Source: Hydrogenophaga pseudoflava (lineage in GTDB: Bacteria > Pseudomonadota > Gammaproteobacteria > Burkholderiales > Burkholderiaceae_C). Taken from it: a stretch of 64,000 nucleotides of DNA. This document shows positions 20,896 to 29,266 of the stretch, piece by piece. The stretch covers positions 470,751 to 534,750 of the forward strand of contig NZ_JAVHJP010000001.1 of NCBI RefSeq assembly GCF_031020795.1. The letters run 5' to 3'. Made by a program: the position numbers and the translations under genes. The notes beneath the pieces were generated by a model that worked only from the letters and a program-made list of their open reading frames with translations, was not told the DNA's origin and searched no databases. Within the stretch, counting starts at the first letter, position 1. Every line of letters begins with the position of its first letter.

Positions 20896-21842
20896 ACACA
20901 CCTGACCAACCACCCTTCGTCTGGCAAGGCCGGACCGACACCGAAGAAGTGGGCGACAGCCGCCGCTGGCACCACGTGGTGCGACCCTTCGATGGTTCCT
21001 CGCAGGACGGCGTGGCCCTGATCGGCTTTGCGGTCGACGAGGGTGTGCGCCGCAACGGCGGCCGGCCCGGCGCCGCCGAAGGACCACGGGCCCTGCGCGG
21101 TGCGCTGGCCAACCTGCCGCTGCTGGGCGAACCCTCGCTGTGGGACGCGGGCGACGTGGACGGCCACAGCCAGTCCCTCGAAGACGCGCAGCAGGCGCTG
21201 GCCGCCCGCATCGCCGACGTCGTGGGCCAGGGCTGCCGCCCGCTGGTGCTGGGCGGTGGGCATGAGGTGGCCTGGGGCACGTTCCAGGGCATCGCGCGCG
21301 CGCACCCGGATCGGCAACGCGTGCTGATCGTCAACCTCGACGCGCATTTCGACCTGCGCATGGCAGCGCAGGGCAACTCGGGCACGCCCTTCCGCCAGAT
21401 CGCCGACTGGTGCCAGGCCCAGGGCCGTCCGTTCGACTACCACGTGCTGGGCATCAGCCGCTTCGCCAACACGCAGGCGCTGTTCGACCGCGCCGCCGCG
21501 CTGGGCGTGCGCCACCGGCTGGATGAGCAGCTGCAGTCGGCCGAACAGCTGGCGCAGGCGCAGGCCGCGCTCGCCGACGACCTCGCGCGCTGCGACGGGG
21601 TGTATCTGACGGTCTGTCTGGATGTGTTACCGGCACCGTGGGCGCCCGGCGTGTCGGCCCCGGCCCCGCTGGGCCTGCCGCTGGCCCATGTGGAAGCGCT
21701 GGTGGACCAGGTGCTGGCCAGTGGCCGCGTGCTGGCGGCCGATCTGGCGGAACTCAACCCCTCGCTCGACGAGGGAGGGCGCACCGCACGCGTGGCCGCC
21801 CGGCTGGCGGCGCGCATCGCGCGCGGCTTCGCGGCCCGCTAG
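20892..21842 (+). CDS. hutG: Formimidoylglutamase
   Basis: Ureohydrolase (arginase-like) with a binuclear Mn2+ site, splitting formimidoylglutamate to glutamate and formamide, the short end of the pathway. The 316 residues carry the metal motifs [18 protein letters not shown] and [16 protein letters not shown], and the late [18 protein letters not shown]. Sequence around [10 protein letters not shown] matches HutG rather than agmatinase. It is the last gene of the operon and no separate formylglutamate branch is present. Overlap with hutI is ATGA. Confidence 0.95.
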   Translation: MNTPDQPPFVWQGRTDTEEVGDSRRWHHVVRPFDGSSQDGVALIGFAVDEGVRRNGGRPGAAEGPRALRGALANLPLLGEPSLWDAGDVDGHSQSLEDAQQALAARIADVVGQGCRPLVLGGGHEVAWGTFQGIARAHPDRQRVLIVNLDAHFDLRMAAQGNSGTPFRQIADWCQAQGRPFDYHVLGISRFANTQALFDRAAALGVRHRLDEQLQSAEQLAQAQAALADDLARCDGVYLTVCLDVLPAPWAPGVSAPAPLGLPLAHVEALVDQVLASGRVLAADLAELNPSLDEGGRTARVAARLAARIARGFAAR

Positions 21843-21873
21843 CGCCTCAGGAGGCTGCGGGCCGCGGCGAAGC

Positions 21874-22335
21874 TCAGTCGCGGTCCTTGTAATGACCACG
21901 GCCGTGGCCGCGACCATGGTCGTGCCAGTGCCCATGACCACGACCGCGGTCGTCCCAGCGGCCCGGACGGTCGCGCCAGTGGCCGTAGCCGCCGATCACC
22001 ACCGGGCGGGGAGGCGCGTAGACCACCGGCGGGCCGTACACCACGGCCGGCGGGCGCTGGTAGTACACGGGGGCCGGCTGCACCACCACCGGCGGCGGCG
22101 CGTAGTAATAGGCGGGTGGCTGGTAGTAGGCGGGCGGCTGGTGCACCACGACCGGCGCGTTCGAGGCACCGATGCTGACGCCAGGGCTGTTCACGCCCAC
22201 CGACCAGTACACGTCGCGCGCGTGCGCCTGGCTGGCGACGGTGGACAGCGCCCAGGCGCCGGCCACCAGGCTCACGGCGGCCAGGCCACGGGCCCAGGCC
22301 GAAGTGCGCTGCAGGCTGGGTGAAAGGGTGTTCAT
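21874..22335 (-). CDS. Secreted Pro/Tyr-rich protein with Gly/His/Arg-rich tail
   Basis: A 153-residue predicted secreted protein. A signal peptide (basic start, hydrophobic LAAVSLVAGAWALSTVASQAHA) precedes a mature part with repeats of PPAYY and PPVVVxxPAPVYY type, then a tail packed with HGHWHDHGRGHGRGHY. Low-complexity proteins like this are common in Burkholderiales and may bind metal or coat the surface; no function is established. I prefer the ATG at 22335 because GGAG sits 8 nt upstream; the ATG at 22350 would place that ribosome site inside the gene. Confidence 0.75.
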   Translation of the reverse strand: MNTLSPSLQRTSAWARGLAAVSLVAGAWALSTVASQAHARDVYWSVGVNSPGVSIGASNAPVVVHQPPAYYQPPAYYYAPPPVVVQPAPVYYQRPPAVVYGPPVVYAPPRPVVIGGYGHWRDRPGRWDDRGRGHGHWHDHGRGHGRGHYKDRD

Positions 22336-22467
22336 CGTGAGGTTCTCCATGTGGCGGGGCCTGGATTCGGACCCGGAGCCTGAATTACAGGCGGAATCCC
22401 GGTAACCTGCACCTCACGGTCGGTCAATCTCGTAGCCATTCGTAACAGCACCCTTGATTTTTCCCTC

Positions 22468-23073
22468 ATGACTGCACGCCCTGAAGACATTCTCGATTTC
22501 TGGTTCGGCGACGGTCTTTCCGCGGGCTGGCCCGGCGACGACCGCAGCGCGCTGTGGTTCGGTGGCGGTCCCGCGCTGGACCAGCAGATCAGCGAGCGCT
22601 TCGGCAGCCTCGTCGAGCAGGCGCTGGACGGCCAGCTCCTGGAGTGGGAGAGCCGCCTCCTGGACCGGCTGGCGCTGGTCATCCTGCTGGACCAGTTCAC
22701 CCGCAATGTGCACCGGGGCCAGGCACGCGCCTTCGCCGGCGACGGCCGGGCCCAGCGGCTGGTGCTGCAGAGCCTGGCGCTGGACCAGGACGCCGATCTG
22801 CCGCCCATCGGCCGGGTGTTCCTCTACATGCCGCTGATGCACGCGGAAAGCCCGGCGCTGCAGGACGAGTGCGTGCTCAAGTTCGAGGCCCTGGTGCGCC
22901 AGAGCCCGCCCGCGCTGCAGCAGAAGCTGCAGGGCAATCTCAAAGCCGCACGCGAACACGCCGACATCGTCCTGCGGTTCGGCCGCTTCCCCCACCGCAA
23001 TGCGGTGCTGGGACGCAGCAGCACCCCCGAAGAAACCGAATTCCTCACCCACGGTCCACGCTTCGGCCAGTGA
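22468..23073 (+). CDS. DUF924 family protein
   Basis: A 201-residue cytoplasmic protein of the DUF924 family, an alpha-helical TPR-like fold. Diagnostic stretches are DILDFWFGD at the start, LALVILLDQFTRNVHRG, FLYMPLMHAES and the C-terminal FGRFPHRNAVLGRSSTPEE. The family has no settled function. It starts divergently from the secreted-protein gene and is followed after 16 nt by kefF, so it may be transcribed with the potassium-efflux genes. Confidence 0.9.
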   Translation: MTARPEDILDFWFGDGLSAGWPGDDRSALWFGGGPALDQQISERFGSLVEQALDGQLLEWESRLLDRLALVILLDQFTRNVHRGQARAFAGDGRAQRLVLQSLALDQDADLPPIGRVFLYMPLMHAESPALQDECVLKFEALVRQSPPALQQKLQGNLKAAREHADIVLRFGRFPHRNAVLGRSSTPEETEFLTHGPRFGQ

Positions 23074-23089
23074 CCCCACCCGCACCGCC

Positions 23090-23644
23090 ATGCCACGGAC
23101 CCTGGTCATCCATGCCCATCCGCGCGCGAGCGCTTCGCTCGTCACCGAGGCCCTGCGCCGCACGCTCGCATCCCAGCCGGACACGGCCGAGCGCCCGCTC
23201 TACCACCTCTACCCGGACTTCGACATCGACGTCGCGGCCGAGCGCGCCGCACTGAGTGAGGCCGATCTGGTGGTCTGGCTCTCGCCGGTCTACTGGTACA
23301 GCGTGCCGGCGCTGCTCAAGCACTGGTTCGACCAGGTGCTGGCCTACGGCTGGGCCTACGGGCCGGGCGGCGACGCGCTGCGTGGCAAGACCGCCTGGTG
23401 GGTCGCCAGCGCGGGCGGGCAGCTGGGTGACTACACCCCCGGCGGCGCACACGGCCGGCCGTTCGCCGACTACGTGCCCCCGGTCGAACACACCGCGCGC
23501 TTCTGCGGCATGCACTGGCTGCCGCCGCACGTGGTGCACGGCGGCCACAGCAACTCGCAGGCAGCCGTCAGCGCCGACTGCGGCGGCCTGCTGCAGCAGC
23601 TGGCCCAGCACCTGGCCGCCATCGAACACAGGGGAACCCCATGA
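23090..23644 (+). CDS. kefF: KefF-like NAD(P)H oxidoreductase (ancillary protein of KefC)
   Basis: A 184-residue flavodoxin-fold quinone reductase. The N-terminal LVIHAHPRASASLVTEALRR forms the FMN phosphate loop, and VWLSPVYWYSVPALLKHWFDQVL and GAHGRPFADYVPP are typical of KefF/KefG/MdaB-like proteins. KefF is a cytoplasmic flavoprotein that binds and activates the KefC channel and reduces electrophilic quinones. Its stop overlaps the start of the antiporter gene by 4 nt, the same order as E. coli kefF-kefC, which is the main reason for the KefF name. Confidence 0.85.
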   Translation: MPRTLVIHAHPRASASLVTEALRRTLASQPDTAERPLYHLYPDFDIDVAAERAALSEADLVVWLSPVYWYSVPALLKHWFDQVLAYGWAYGPGGDALRGKTAWWVASAGGQLGDYTPGGAHGRPFADYVPPVEHTARFCGMHWLPPHVVHGGHSNSQAAVSADCGGLLQQLAQHLAAIEHRGTP

Positions 23645-25449
23645 CCCAGGCCATCCTGTTCCTGCTGGCCGCGCTCATCTTCGTGCCGCTGGCGGTGCGC
23701 GCCGGGCTGGGCTCGGTGCTGGGCTACCTGGTGGCCGGCATGGCCATCGGCCCGGTCGGCCTGGCCCTGGTCAGCGACCCGACCGCCATCCTGCATGTCT
23801 CCGAACTCGGCGTGGTGCTGATGCTGTTCGTGATCGGGCTCGAGCTGGAGCCGCAGCGCCTCTGGGCCATGCGGCGCATCGTCTTTGGCGGCGGCGCGCT
23901 GCAGATGGCGGTGTGCGCCGCGCTGCTCATGCCGGTCGGCCTGCTGCTGGGCTGGACCTGGCAGGCCGCGCTGGTGGCCGCGCTGGCGATGGCGCTGTCG
24001 TCCACGGCGATCGCGGTGGCCATCCTGCAGGAGCGCAACCTGATGCCGCGCCCCGTGGGCCAGACCGGCTTTGCGATGCTGCTGTTCCAGGACATCGCGG
24101 CCATTCCGCTGCTGGCGCTGGCCGCCGTGCTGGGCAGCGCAGCCCCTGACGCCGGCGCGGGCCATGGCGCTGCGCACGGTGGGCCGCTGCTGCAGGTCGC
24201 CGCGGTGGTCGGCGTGGTGGTGCTCGGCCGTTATGTGGCCTACCCCGCCATGCGCTTCATCGCGCGGCTGCAGGTGCGCGAGCTGTTCACCGGCTTCGCG
24301 CTGCTGCTGGTGCTCGGCGTGGCCGCGCTGATGGAATACGTCGGACTCTCGATGGGCCTGGGCGCCTTCCTGGCCGGCGTGCTGCTGGCCAGTTCGGAAT
24401 ACCGCCATGCGCTGGAGAACGACATCCTGCCGTTCAAGGGCCTGCTGCTGGGCCTGTTCTTCATCGCGGTGGGCATGAGCATGCAGCTGGGCCTGCTGGT
24501 GAGCGCGCCGCTGCAGGTCATCGTGGGCCTGCTGCTGGTGGTGGCGCTCAAGGCGCTGGGACTGTGGCTGCTCGGTCCGGTGGTCAAGCTCACCGGTTCG
24601 CAGCGCTCCCTGCTGGCCATCGTGCTTTCGCAGGTGGGCGAGTTCGCCTTCGTGGTGCTGGCTGCGGCCAAGGCCTCGGCCGTACTGCCGCCCGACACCG
24701 CCGACCTGCTGACCCTGATCGCCGCGCTGTCGATGGTGACCACGCCGCTGCTGCTGATCGCCTTCGACCGGCTCGCGCGCCACGAGACCAGCGAGCGCCC
24801 GGCGGACACCATCGAAGACGCCGAGTCGCCGGTGCTGCTGGCGGGCTTCGGCCGCTATGGACAGATCGTCGCGCGCACGCTGCTGAGCGCCGGCATCAAG
24901 CCCACCGTGATCGACCACGACGCGGACACCGTCGACTCCGCGCGCCGCTTCGGCTTCAAGGTGCACTTCGGCGACGCCAGCCAGCCCGACCTGCTGCACG
25001 CGGCCGGCGTGGGCAAGGCCCGCGCCTTCGTGATCGCCATCGACGACGCCACGCAGGCCACGCGACTGGCGCACGAGCTGCACGCGTCGCACCCGGACCT
25101 GCCCATCATCGCCCGCGCCTACGACGCGGTGCACGAGATGGATCTGGAGGACGCCCACGTGCACCACGCGCAGCGCGAGATGCTGGAGAGTTCGCTGCGC
25201 AGCGCCCGTGTGACGCTGGAGCTGCTGGGCTTCGACCGCTTCCACGCGCGCCAGCTGGCCGACGATTTCCGCCGCCACACCGAGGGCGCGATCCGGCAGG
25301 CCCGGCTGGCACGTCAGCAGGACAACCGCGACGACCTCATCAAGCGCATGCGCGAGGCGCGCGAAGAGTTCGAACGGCAGATGCAGGACGACCTGGCGCG
25401 CCAGCGCCGGCACGCCCCCGCGCAGGGCTGGCACGCGCCGTCCGACTGA
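23641..25449 (+). CDS. kefC: Glutathione-regulated potassium-efflux antiporter KefC
   Basis: A 602-residue CPA2-family K+/H+ antiporter. About twelve membrane helices fill residues 1-385 (Na+/H+ exchanger domain, with FVIGLELEPQRLW and LSSTAIAVAILQER), followed by an RCK/TrkA-N domain beginning VLLAGFGRYGQIVARTLLSAG (about 400-520) and a charged coiled tail. Such systems acidify the cytoplasm to protect against electrophiles when glutathione adducts bind the RCK domain. Coupled to kefF by a 4-nt overlap. KefB would be the alternative paralogue; the KefF neighbour favours KefC. Confidence 0.9.
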   Translation: MTQAILFLLAALIFVPLAVRAGLGSVLGYLVAGMAIGPVGLALVSDPTAILHVSELGVVLMLFVIGLELEPQRLWAMRRIVFGGGALQMAVCAALLMPVGLLLGWTWQAALVAALAMALSSTAIAVAILQERNLMPRPVGQTGFAMLLFQDIAAIPLLALAAVLGSAAPDAGAGHGAAHGGPLLQVAAVVGVVVLGRYVAYPAMRFIARLQVRELFTGFALLLVLGVAALMEYVGLSMGLGAFLAGVLLASSEYRHALENDILPFKGLLLGLFFIAVGMSMQLGLLVSAPLQVIVGLLLVVALKALGLWLLGPVVKLTGSQRSLLAIVLSQVGEFAFVVLAAAKASAVLPPDTADLLTLIAALSMVTTPLLLIAFDRLARHETSERPADTIEDAESPVLLAGFGRYGQIVARTLLSAGIKPTVIDHDADTVDSARRFGFKVHFGDASQPDLLHAAGVGKARAFVIAIDDATQATRLAHELHASHPDLPIIARAYDAVHEMDLEDAHVHHAQREMLESSLRSARVTLELLGFDRFHARQLADDFRRHTEGAIRQARLARQQDNRDDLIKRMREAREEFERQMQDDLARQRRHAPAQGWHAPSD

Positions 25450-25483
25450 TGGAAGAGGTGCGGAAGAGAAAAAGAAGAACCGC

Positions 25484-25870
25484 TCAGCGGCCCAGCACGA
25501 ACATCAGCGCCGCCCCGGCCACTGCGCCGATCAGCAGCATCACCACCTGCTTCATCCCGCCGGCCGGGGGCGGTGGGGGCAGTTCGTCGGGCAGATCGTC
25601 CGCCACGGTGTCTTCCACCGGGGGCGTCTTGTAGGCCTGGTCCACCGACACACCGATGCGCCGCAGCGGGCTGCCCGGCGCCGCCCAGGCGGCCCACAGG
25701 CCGTGGGCCTCGGAAGGCACCACCGCACCCCGCTCCACCGCCGCTTCCACATCGCTCCAGCGGATCAGCACCTGGACCGAAGGCAGGAACACGTCGTCCA
25801 TCTGAGTGGATTCCCACTCGGACTGCTCATCCATCACGAAGGTGTCCGGGTTGTCCAGGTCCTTGTTCAT
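25484..25870 (-). CDS. C-terminally anchored membrane protein, unknown
   Basis: A 128-residue protein of unknown family. The N-terminal 90 residues are soluble and acidic (DNPDTFVMDEQSEWESTQMDDVFLP), then come a Pro-rich hinge (DELPPPPPAGG) and one C-terminal hydrophobic helix (VVMLLIGAVAGAALMFVLG), so it should be tail-anchored with its bulk in the cytoplasm. The ATG at 25870 is the only start with plausible spacing. It converges on kefC and is divergent from glsA. Confidence 0.7.
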   Translation of the reverse strand: MNKDLDNPDTFVMDEQSEWESTQMDDVFLPSVQVLIRWSDVEAAVERGAVVPSEAHGLWAAWAAPGSPLRRIGVSVDQAYKTPPVEDTVADDLPDELPPPPPAGGMKQVVMLLIGAVAGAALMFVLGR

Positions 25871-25994
25871 CGTCGGGTCCCTCGGCCGGCGCGGCGCGTC
25901 GGCCTGTTTTGAAAGTGGCACCAACGATATCGGAAACCGCCTGCCGCTGGCACCCTGCAGCCATCCCCTTGTCGGCTTGAAGGCCGAACCCTCC

Positions 25995-26000
25995 TAGAAT
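25995..26000 (+). promoter_or_regulatory. -10 box of glsA, very short leader
   Basis: TAGAAT ends 11 nt before the glsA ATG. With usual -10 to start spacing the 5' leader would be about five nucleotides, too short for a ribosome site, so glsA mRNA may be effectively leaderless. The -35 region is not clear. Confidence 0.5.
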
Positions 26001-26011
26001 CCGCGCCCACC

Positions 26012-26956
26012 ATGACAAAGCGCACCGACCTGCCCGCCCTGCTGGCCGAGATCCACCGCGACGCCCAGGTCCTGTACGGCCAGGGCCGGGTGGCCGACTA
26101 CATCCCGGCCCTGGCCGAGGTGTCGCCCCGGCACTTCGGCATGGCCATTGCCACCGTCGACGGCCAGACCCACCGTGTGGGCGACGCCGACACGCCCTTC
26201 TCGCTGCAGAGCATCACCAAGCTGTTCACCTTCGTGCTGGCGCTCAAGCTCGAAGGCGACGCGGTGTGGCAGCGCGTGGGACGCGAGCCCTCGGGCGCGG
26301 CCTTCAACTCCATCGTCCAGCTGGAAACCGAGAACGGCATCCCGCGCAACCCCTTCATCAACGCGGGCGCGCTGGTCATCACCGACATCCTCACCACCCG
26401 CTATGCCCACCTCGACTACGCGCTGCTGGGTGCGCTGCGCCGTCTGGCCGACGAGCCCAACCTGCACTGGAATCCGCGCGTGGCGCGCAGCGAGCGCGAG
26501 ACCGCGCATCGCAACATGGCCATGGCGTATTTCATGAAGAGTCACGGCAACTTCCGCAACGAACCCGAGACGGTGCTCGACAACTACTGCCGCCAGTGCG
26601 CCACGGAGATGAGCTGCGCCCAGCTGGCCCAGGCCACGCTGTTCCTGGCCAACGGCGGGCGCGACCTGGGCCGCCAGGGCGAACCGGACGAACAGTTCCT
26701 CAGCGCCGACGACACGCGCCGCGTCAATGCCCTGCTGCTGACCTGCGGCGCCTACGACGCGGCGGGCGATTTCGCCTACCGCATCGGTCTGCCGGTGAAG
26801 ACCGGCGTGGGCGGCGGCATCGTCGCCGTCGTGCCCGGCGTGGCCACCGTTGCGGTCTGGGCGCCCGAGCTGGACGCCAAGGGCAACTCGGTGCTGGGCG
26901 CCTTCGCGCTGGAACGGCTGGTGCAGGCCACCGGCTGGGGCCACACCAGCCTCTGA
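26012..26956 (+). CDS. glsA: Glutaminase A
   Basis: Serine-dependent glutaminase that hydrolyses L-glutamine to glutamate and ammonia. In 314 residues it has the beta-lactamase-like active site S67-I-T-K70 (PFSLQSITKLF), FNSIVQLETENGIPRNPFINAGAL, the Tyr-containing NYCRQC region and late KTGVGGGIVAVVPG. No signal peptide; cytoplasmic. It stands alone in its transcript. In E. coli such enzymes consume protons through ammonia release; here the adjacent kefFC genes also concern pH and electrophile stress, though linkage is only positional. Confidence 0.95.
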   Translation: MTKRTDLPALLAEIHRDAQVLYGQGRVADYIPALAEVSPRHFGMAIATVDGQTHRVGDADTPFSLQSITKLFTFVLALKLEGDAVWQRVGREPSGAAFNSIVQLETENGIPRNPFINAGALVITDILTTRYAHLDYALLGALRRLADEPNLHWNPRVARSERETAHRNMAMAYFMKSHGNFRNEPETVLDNYCRQCATEMSCAQLAQATLFLANGGRDLGRQGEPDEQFLSADDTRRVNALLLTCGAYDAAGDFAYRIGLPVKTGVGGGIVAVVPGVATVAVWAPELDAKGNSVLGAFALERLVQATGWGHTSL

Positions 26957-27025
26957 ATCCATTCAGACCCGACCCTGAAAGATACTCAGGACCCAGAAGT
27001 TCTTTGATTTGCAATGGAATTGTGG

Positions 27026-27046
27026 GAATATCTGACTGGGATATTC
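27026..27046. promoter_or_regulatory. Inverted repeat upstream of yjjJ
   Basis: GAATATC and GATATTC form a perfect 7-bp dyad with a 7-nt spacer, ending 16 nt before the yjjJ ATG. HipA-family operons are usually repressed by a partner binding such dyads; here the N-terminal winged helix of the YjjJ protein itself could be the binder. Function is inferred. Confidence 0.45.
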
Positions 27047-27062
27047 ATTCACAAAACCATTC

Positions 27063-28412
27063 ATGTCCACACCTCATCCCGCCGAAACCCAGCTGCTGCA
27101 AGCCCTGCGCAGCCTGGGTGGCCACGCCGGTGGCGCCCAGTTGCAGCAGCGGCTGGGCATGAGCCAGCCCACGCTCTCGCGCCTGCTTGCGCCGCTGGTG
27201 GCCAGCGGCCAGGTGGTGGCGGTGGGCGCGGCGCGGGCGCGGCGCTACCTGCTGCCGCGCGAGGTGGACGGCGTGGGGCGCCAGGTGCCCATTCACGCCG
27301 TGGGGGCGGACGGCGCGCTGCAGCCCTTCGGCACCCTGCACCCGCTGGCCGGGGGCGGCTTCTGGATGGACGAGGCCGACAAGGTGCACGGCGCCAGTGC
27401 TTTCCACGACAGCCTGCCCTGGTTCCTCTACGACATGCGGCCGCAGGGCTTTCTCGGCCGGGGCTTTGTCGATGCCCACCCTGCCCTGCGCCTGCCCGCC
27501 AACCTGCAGCACTGGAACGACGATCACATATTGAAAGCGCTCGTGAACGCGGGCGAAGACCTGCCGGGCAACCTCGTGGTGGGTGCCGCGGCCTTCGACC
27601 GCTTCCTGGATCTGCCCACCCCGTTGCACAGCCGCGCGCCCGTGGTGGACGACCCCGCCACCCAGTACCCCGCCCTCGCCGCCCAGGCGCTGGGCCAGAC
27701 CCTGGCCGGTTCCAGCGCGGGCGGCGAGCAGCCCAAATTCAGCGCCGTGCGCGACGGCCACCCGGTGCTGGTGAAGTTCTCGCCCGCCGACGACAGCGCC
27801 GCCGCTCAGCGCTGGCGCGACCTGCTGACCTGCGAGGCGCTGGCGCTGCAAACCCTGGCCGACGCCGGCATCGGCGCCGCCCCCACCGAACTGGTCGAGG
27901 CCGGCGGCCGCGTCTTCCTGCAAAGCCGCCGCTTCGACCGCACGCCGCAGGGCGGCCGGGTGGGCATGGTCTCGCTGGAGGTCTACGACCGCCAGTACAT
28001 CGGCCAGGGCACCAACTGGGTCGACACCGCGCGCCGCGCCGACCAGGCCGGTCCCGAACGCCTGAGCGCCACCGACGTGACCACCCTCTGCCTGCTCGAC
28101 GCCTTCGGCGCGCTGATCGCCAACACCGACCGCCACCACGGCAACATCTCGCTGCTGCTGCACGAGCACCGCTGGCAGCTCGCCCCCGCCTACGACATGC
28201 TGCCCATGCTGTACGCGCCGGTGGCGGGCGAGGTGGTGCCGCGCGACTTCGCGGCCCAGCCGCCGCGCCCCACAGTGCACACCCTGCCCGTGTGGCCCCG
28301 CGCCCGAGAACTGGCCACCCGCTTCTGGAAGCGCGTGGCGGACGAAGGGCGCATCAGCGCCGGGTTCCGGGCGATGGCGATGGCCAACGCGCGGTTCGTG
28401 CCCGGGCTCTGA
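27063..28412 (+). CDS. yjjJ: HipA-family kinase of the YjjJ type with its own N-terminal winged helix
   Basis: A 449-residue HipA-like protein. The first 60 residues form a winged helix (ETQLLQALRSLGGHAGGAQLQQRLGMSQPTLSRLLAPL), replacing the separate HipB antitoxin. The HipA N-lobe follows, then the kinase core: SSAGGEQPKF loop, VLVKFSP with the ATP Lys, the catalytic DAFGALIANTDRHHGNISLL with its Asp, and the metal-binding APAYDMLPMLY. Length and layout match E. coli YjjJ (HipH), a toxin-like member without a HipB partner. No hipB is nearby. Stand-alone transcript, with a dyad just upstream that it may bind. Confidence 0.88.
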   Translation: MSTPHPAETQLLQALRSLGGHAGGAQLQQRLGMSQPTLSRLLAPLVASGQVVAVGAARARRYLLPREVDGVGRQVPIHAVGADGALQPFGTLHPLAGGGFWMDEADKVHGASAFHDSLPWFLYDMRPQGFLGRGFVDAHPALRLPANLQHWNDDHILKALVNAGEDLPGNLVVGAAAFDRFLDLPTPLHSRAPVVDDPATQYPALAAQALGQTLAGSSAGGEQPKFSAVRDGHPVLVKFSPADDSAAAQRWRDLLTCEALALQTLADAGIGAAPTELVEAGGRVFLQSRRFDRTPQGGRVGMVSLEVYDRQYIGQGTNWVDTARRADQAGPERLSATDVTTLCLLDAFGALIANTDRHHGNISLLLHEHRWQLAPAYDMLPMLYAPVAGEVVPRDFAAQPPRPTVHTLPVWPRARELATRFWKRVADEGRISAGFRAMAMANARFVPGL

Positions 28413-28421
28413 GCGGCTGGC

Positions 28422-28901
28422 TCAGCCCCATAGCGGCGGCTTGGTCACCATCAGCGCGAACACCACCAGCATGGCCCCGAACGCCGGGTAGCCCAGCCCC
28501 TCCCACCAGCGTGCCATGCGCCAATAGGCCGCAGGCAGCACCGCATCGCCCCGGGCCGACGAAGCCGCCGCCAGCTGCGCCATGCGGATCTGCAGCCCCA
28601 CGACCGGCAGCCAGCACGCCCCGGCGAACGCGTAGAGCCCCAGCGAGAGCGCGATCCAAGGCGTGGTCAGCGGCCAGCCGGCCATGTGGGCCAACGCGAA
28701 ACCGCTGAGCGGTTGCACGATCACGGCCGGCGTGGTCATCCACCAGTCGGCCCGGACCACCAGCCGCGAGACCACGGCCTGCGCCGGTACCGAGCCGCTG
28801 CGGTGCGCCATGAACAGGTAGAAGGCCGAGCCGAAGCCAGTGCCCACCAGCACCACGCTGGAAACGATGTGCAGGGTCTTGATCCAGAGGTAGAGGTTCA
28901 T
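28422..28901 (-). CDS. DUF2269 family membrane protein
   Basis: A 159-residue protein with four membrane helices, matching the DUF2269 pattern: YLWIKTLHIVSSVVLVGTGFGSAFYLFMAHRSG at the start, WWMTTPAVIVQPLSGFALA in the middle and a final GYPAFGAMLVVFALMV helix. Conserved His in the first helix recalls heme-binding membrane families, but no activity is known. The ATG at 28901 overlaps the stop of the DoxX-like gene by 4 nt. It is the last gene of the GbsR-associated operon. Confidence 0.87.
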   Translation of the reverse strand: MNLYLWIKTLHIVSSVVLVGTGFGSAFYLFMAHRSGSVPAQAVVSRLVVRADWWMTTPAVIVQPLSGFALAHMAGWPLTTPWIALSLGLYAFAGACWLPVVGLQIRMAQLAAASSARGDAVLPAAYWRMARWWEGLGYPAFGAMLVVFALMVTKPPLWG

Positions 28902-29266
28902 CGTCTTGCTCCGACAAAGGTCCATTCGCTCCCCCGCCACAGCAGGGCGGCGATCGGCAGGTTTTTGAGCAGCGGTGCGAACGGGTGCAACCATTCGCCC
29001 GGCACCATGGCGCTGGCCAGCAGCGTGAACAGCACCACCACCGCCAGCCCTGCGCGGCAGGCCAGCGGCCCCGGTCGCCACACCAGCCAGGCGCCCATCA
29101 GCACGTCCACCACAATGCCGCCAGCCACCAGCGGGGACACCAGCGCCTCGGGCACCCAGCCCGGCGCGCGCACGAGTTCGTGGCTGATGCCGCCCCAGCC
29201 CAGCGCCGACGCCGCAGCCGTGCCCCACCACAGCGCCACCAGGCTCCATCGTTCGGGCGCGTTCAT
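28898..29266 (-). CDS. DoxX-like membrane protein
   Basis: A 122-residue protein with four predicted helices resembling the DoxX-like (DoxX_3) family, for example LVAGGIVVDVLMGAWLVWRPGPLACRAGLAVVVLFTLLAS and the terminal PFAPLLKNLPIAALLWRGSEW. In many proteobacteria this domain is fused to the C terminus of the NAD-dependent epimerase encoded just upstream; here it is a separate gene overlapping that gene by 4 nt. Function probably goes with the reductase; substrate unknown. Confidence 0.8.
   Translation of the reverse strand: MNAPERWSLVALWWGTAAASALGWGGISHELVRAPGWVPEALVSPLVAGGIVVDVLMGAWLVWRPGPLACRAGLAVVVLFTLLASAMVPGEWLHPFAPLLKNLPIAALLWRGSEWTFVGARR

Noticed and set aside
28406..28426. CTGAGC-GGCTG-GCTCAG hairpin at the yjjJ stop as a terminator
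   Set aside because: The stem is good but neither strand has a T-run after it, so I could not support a terminator call.
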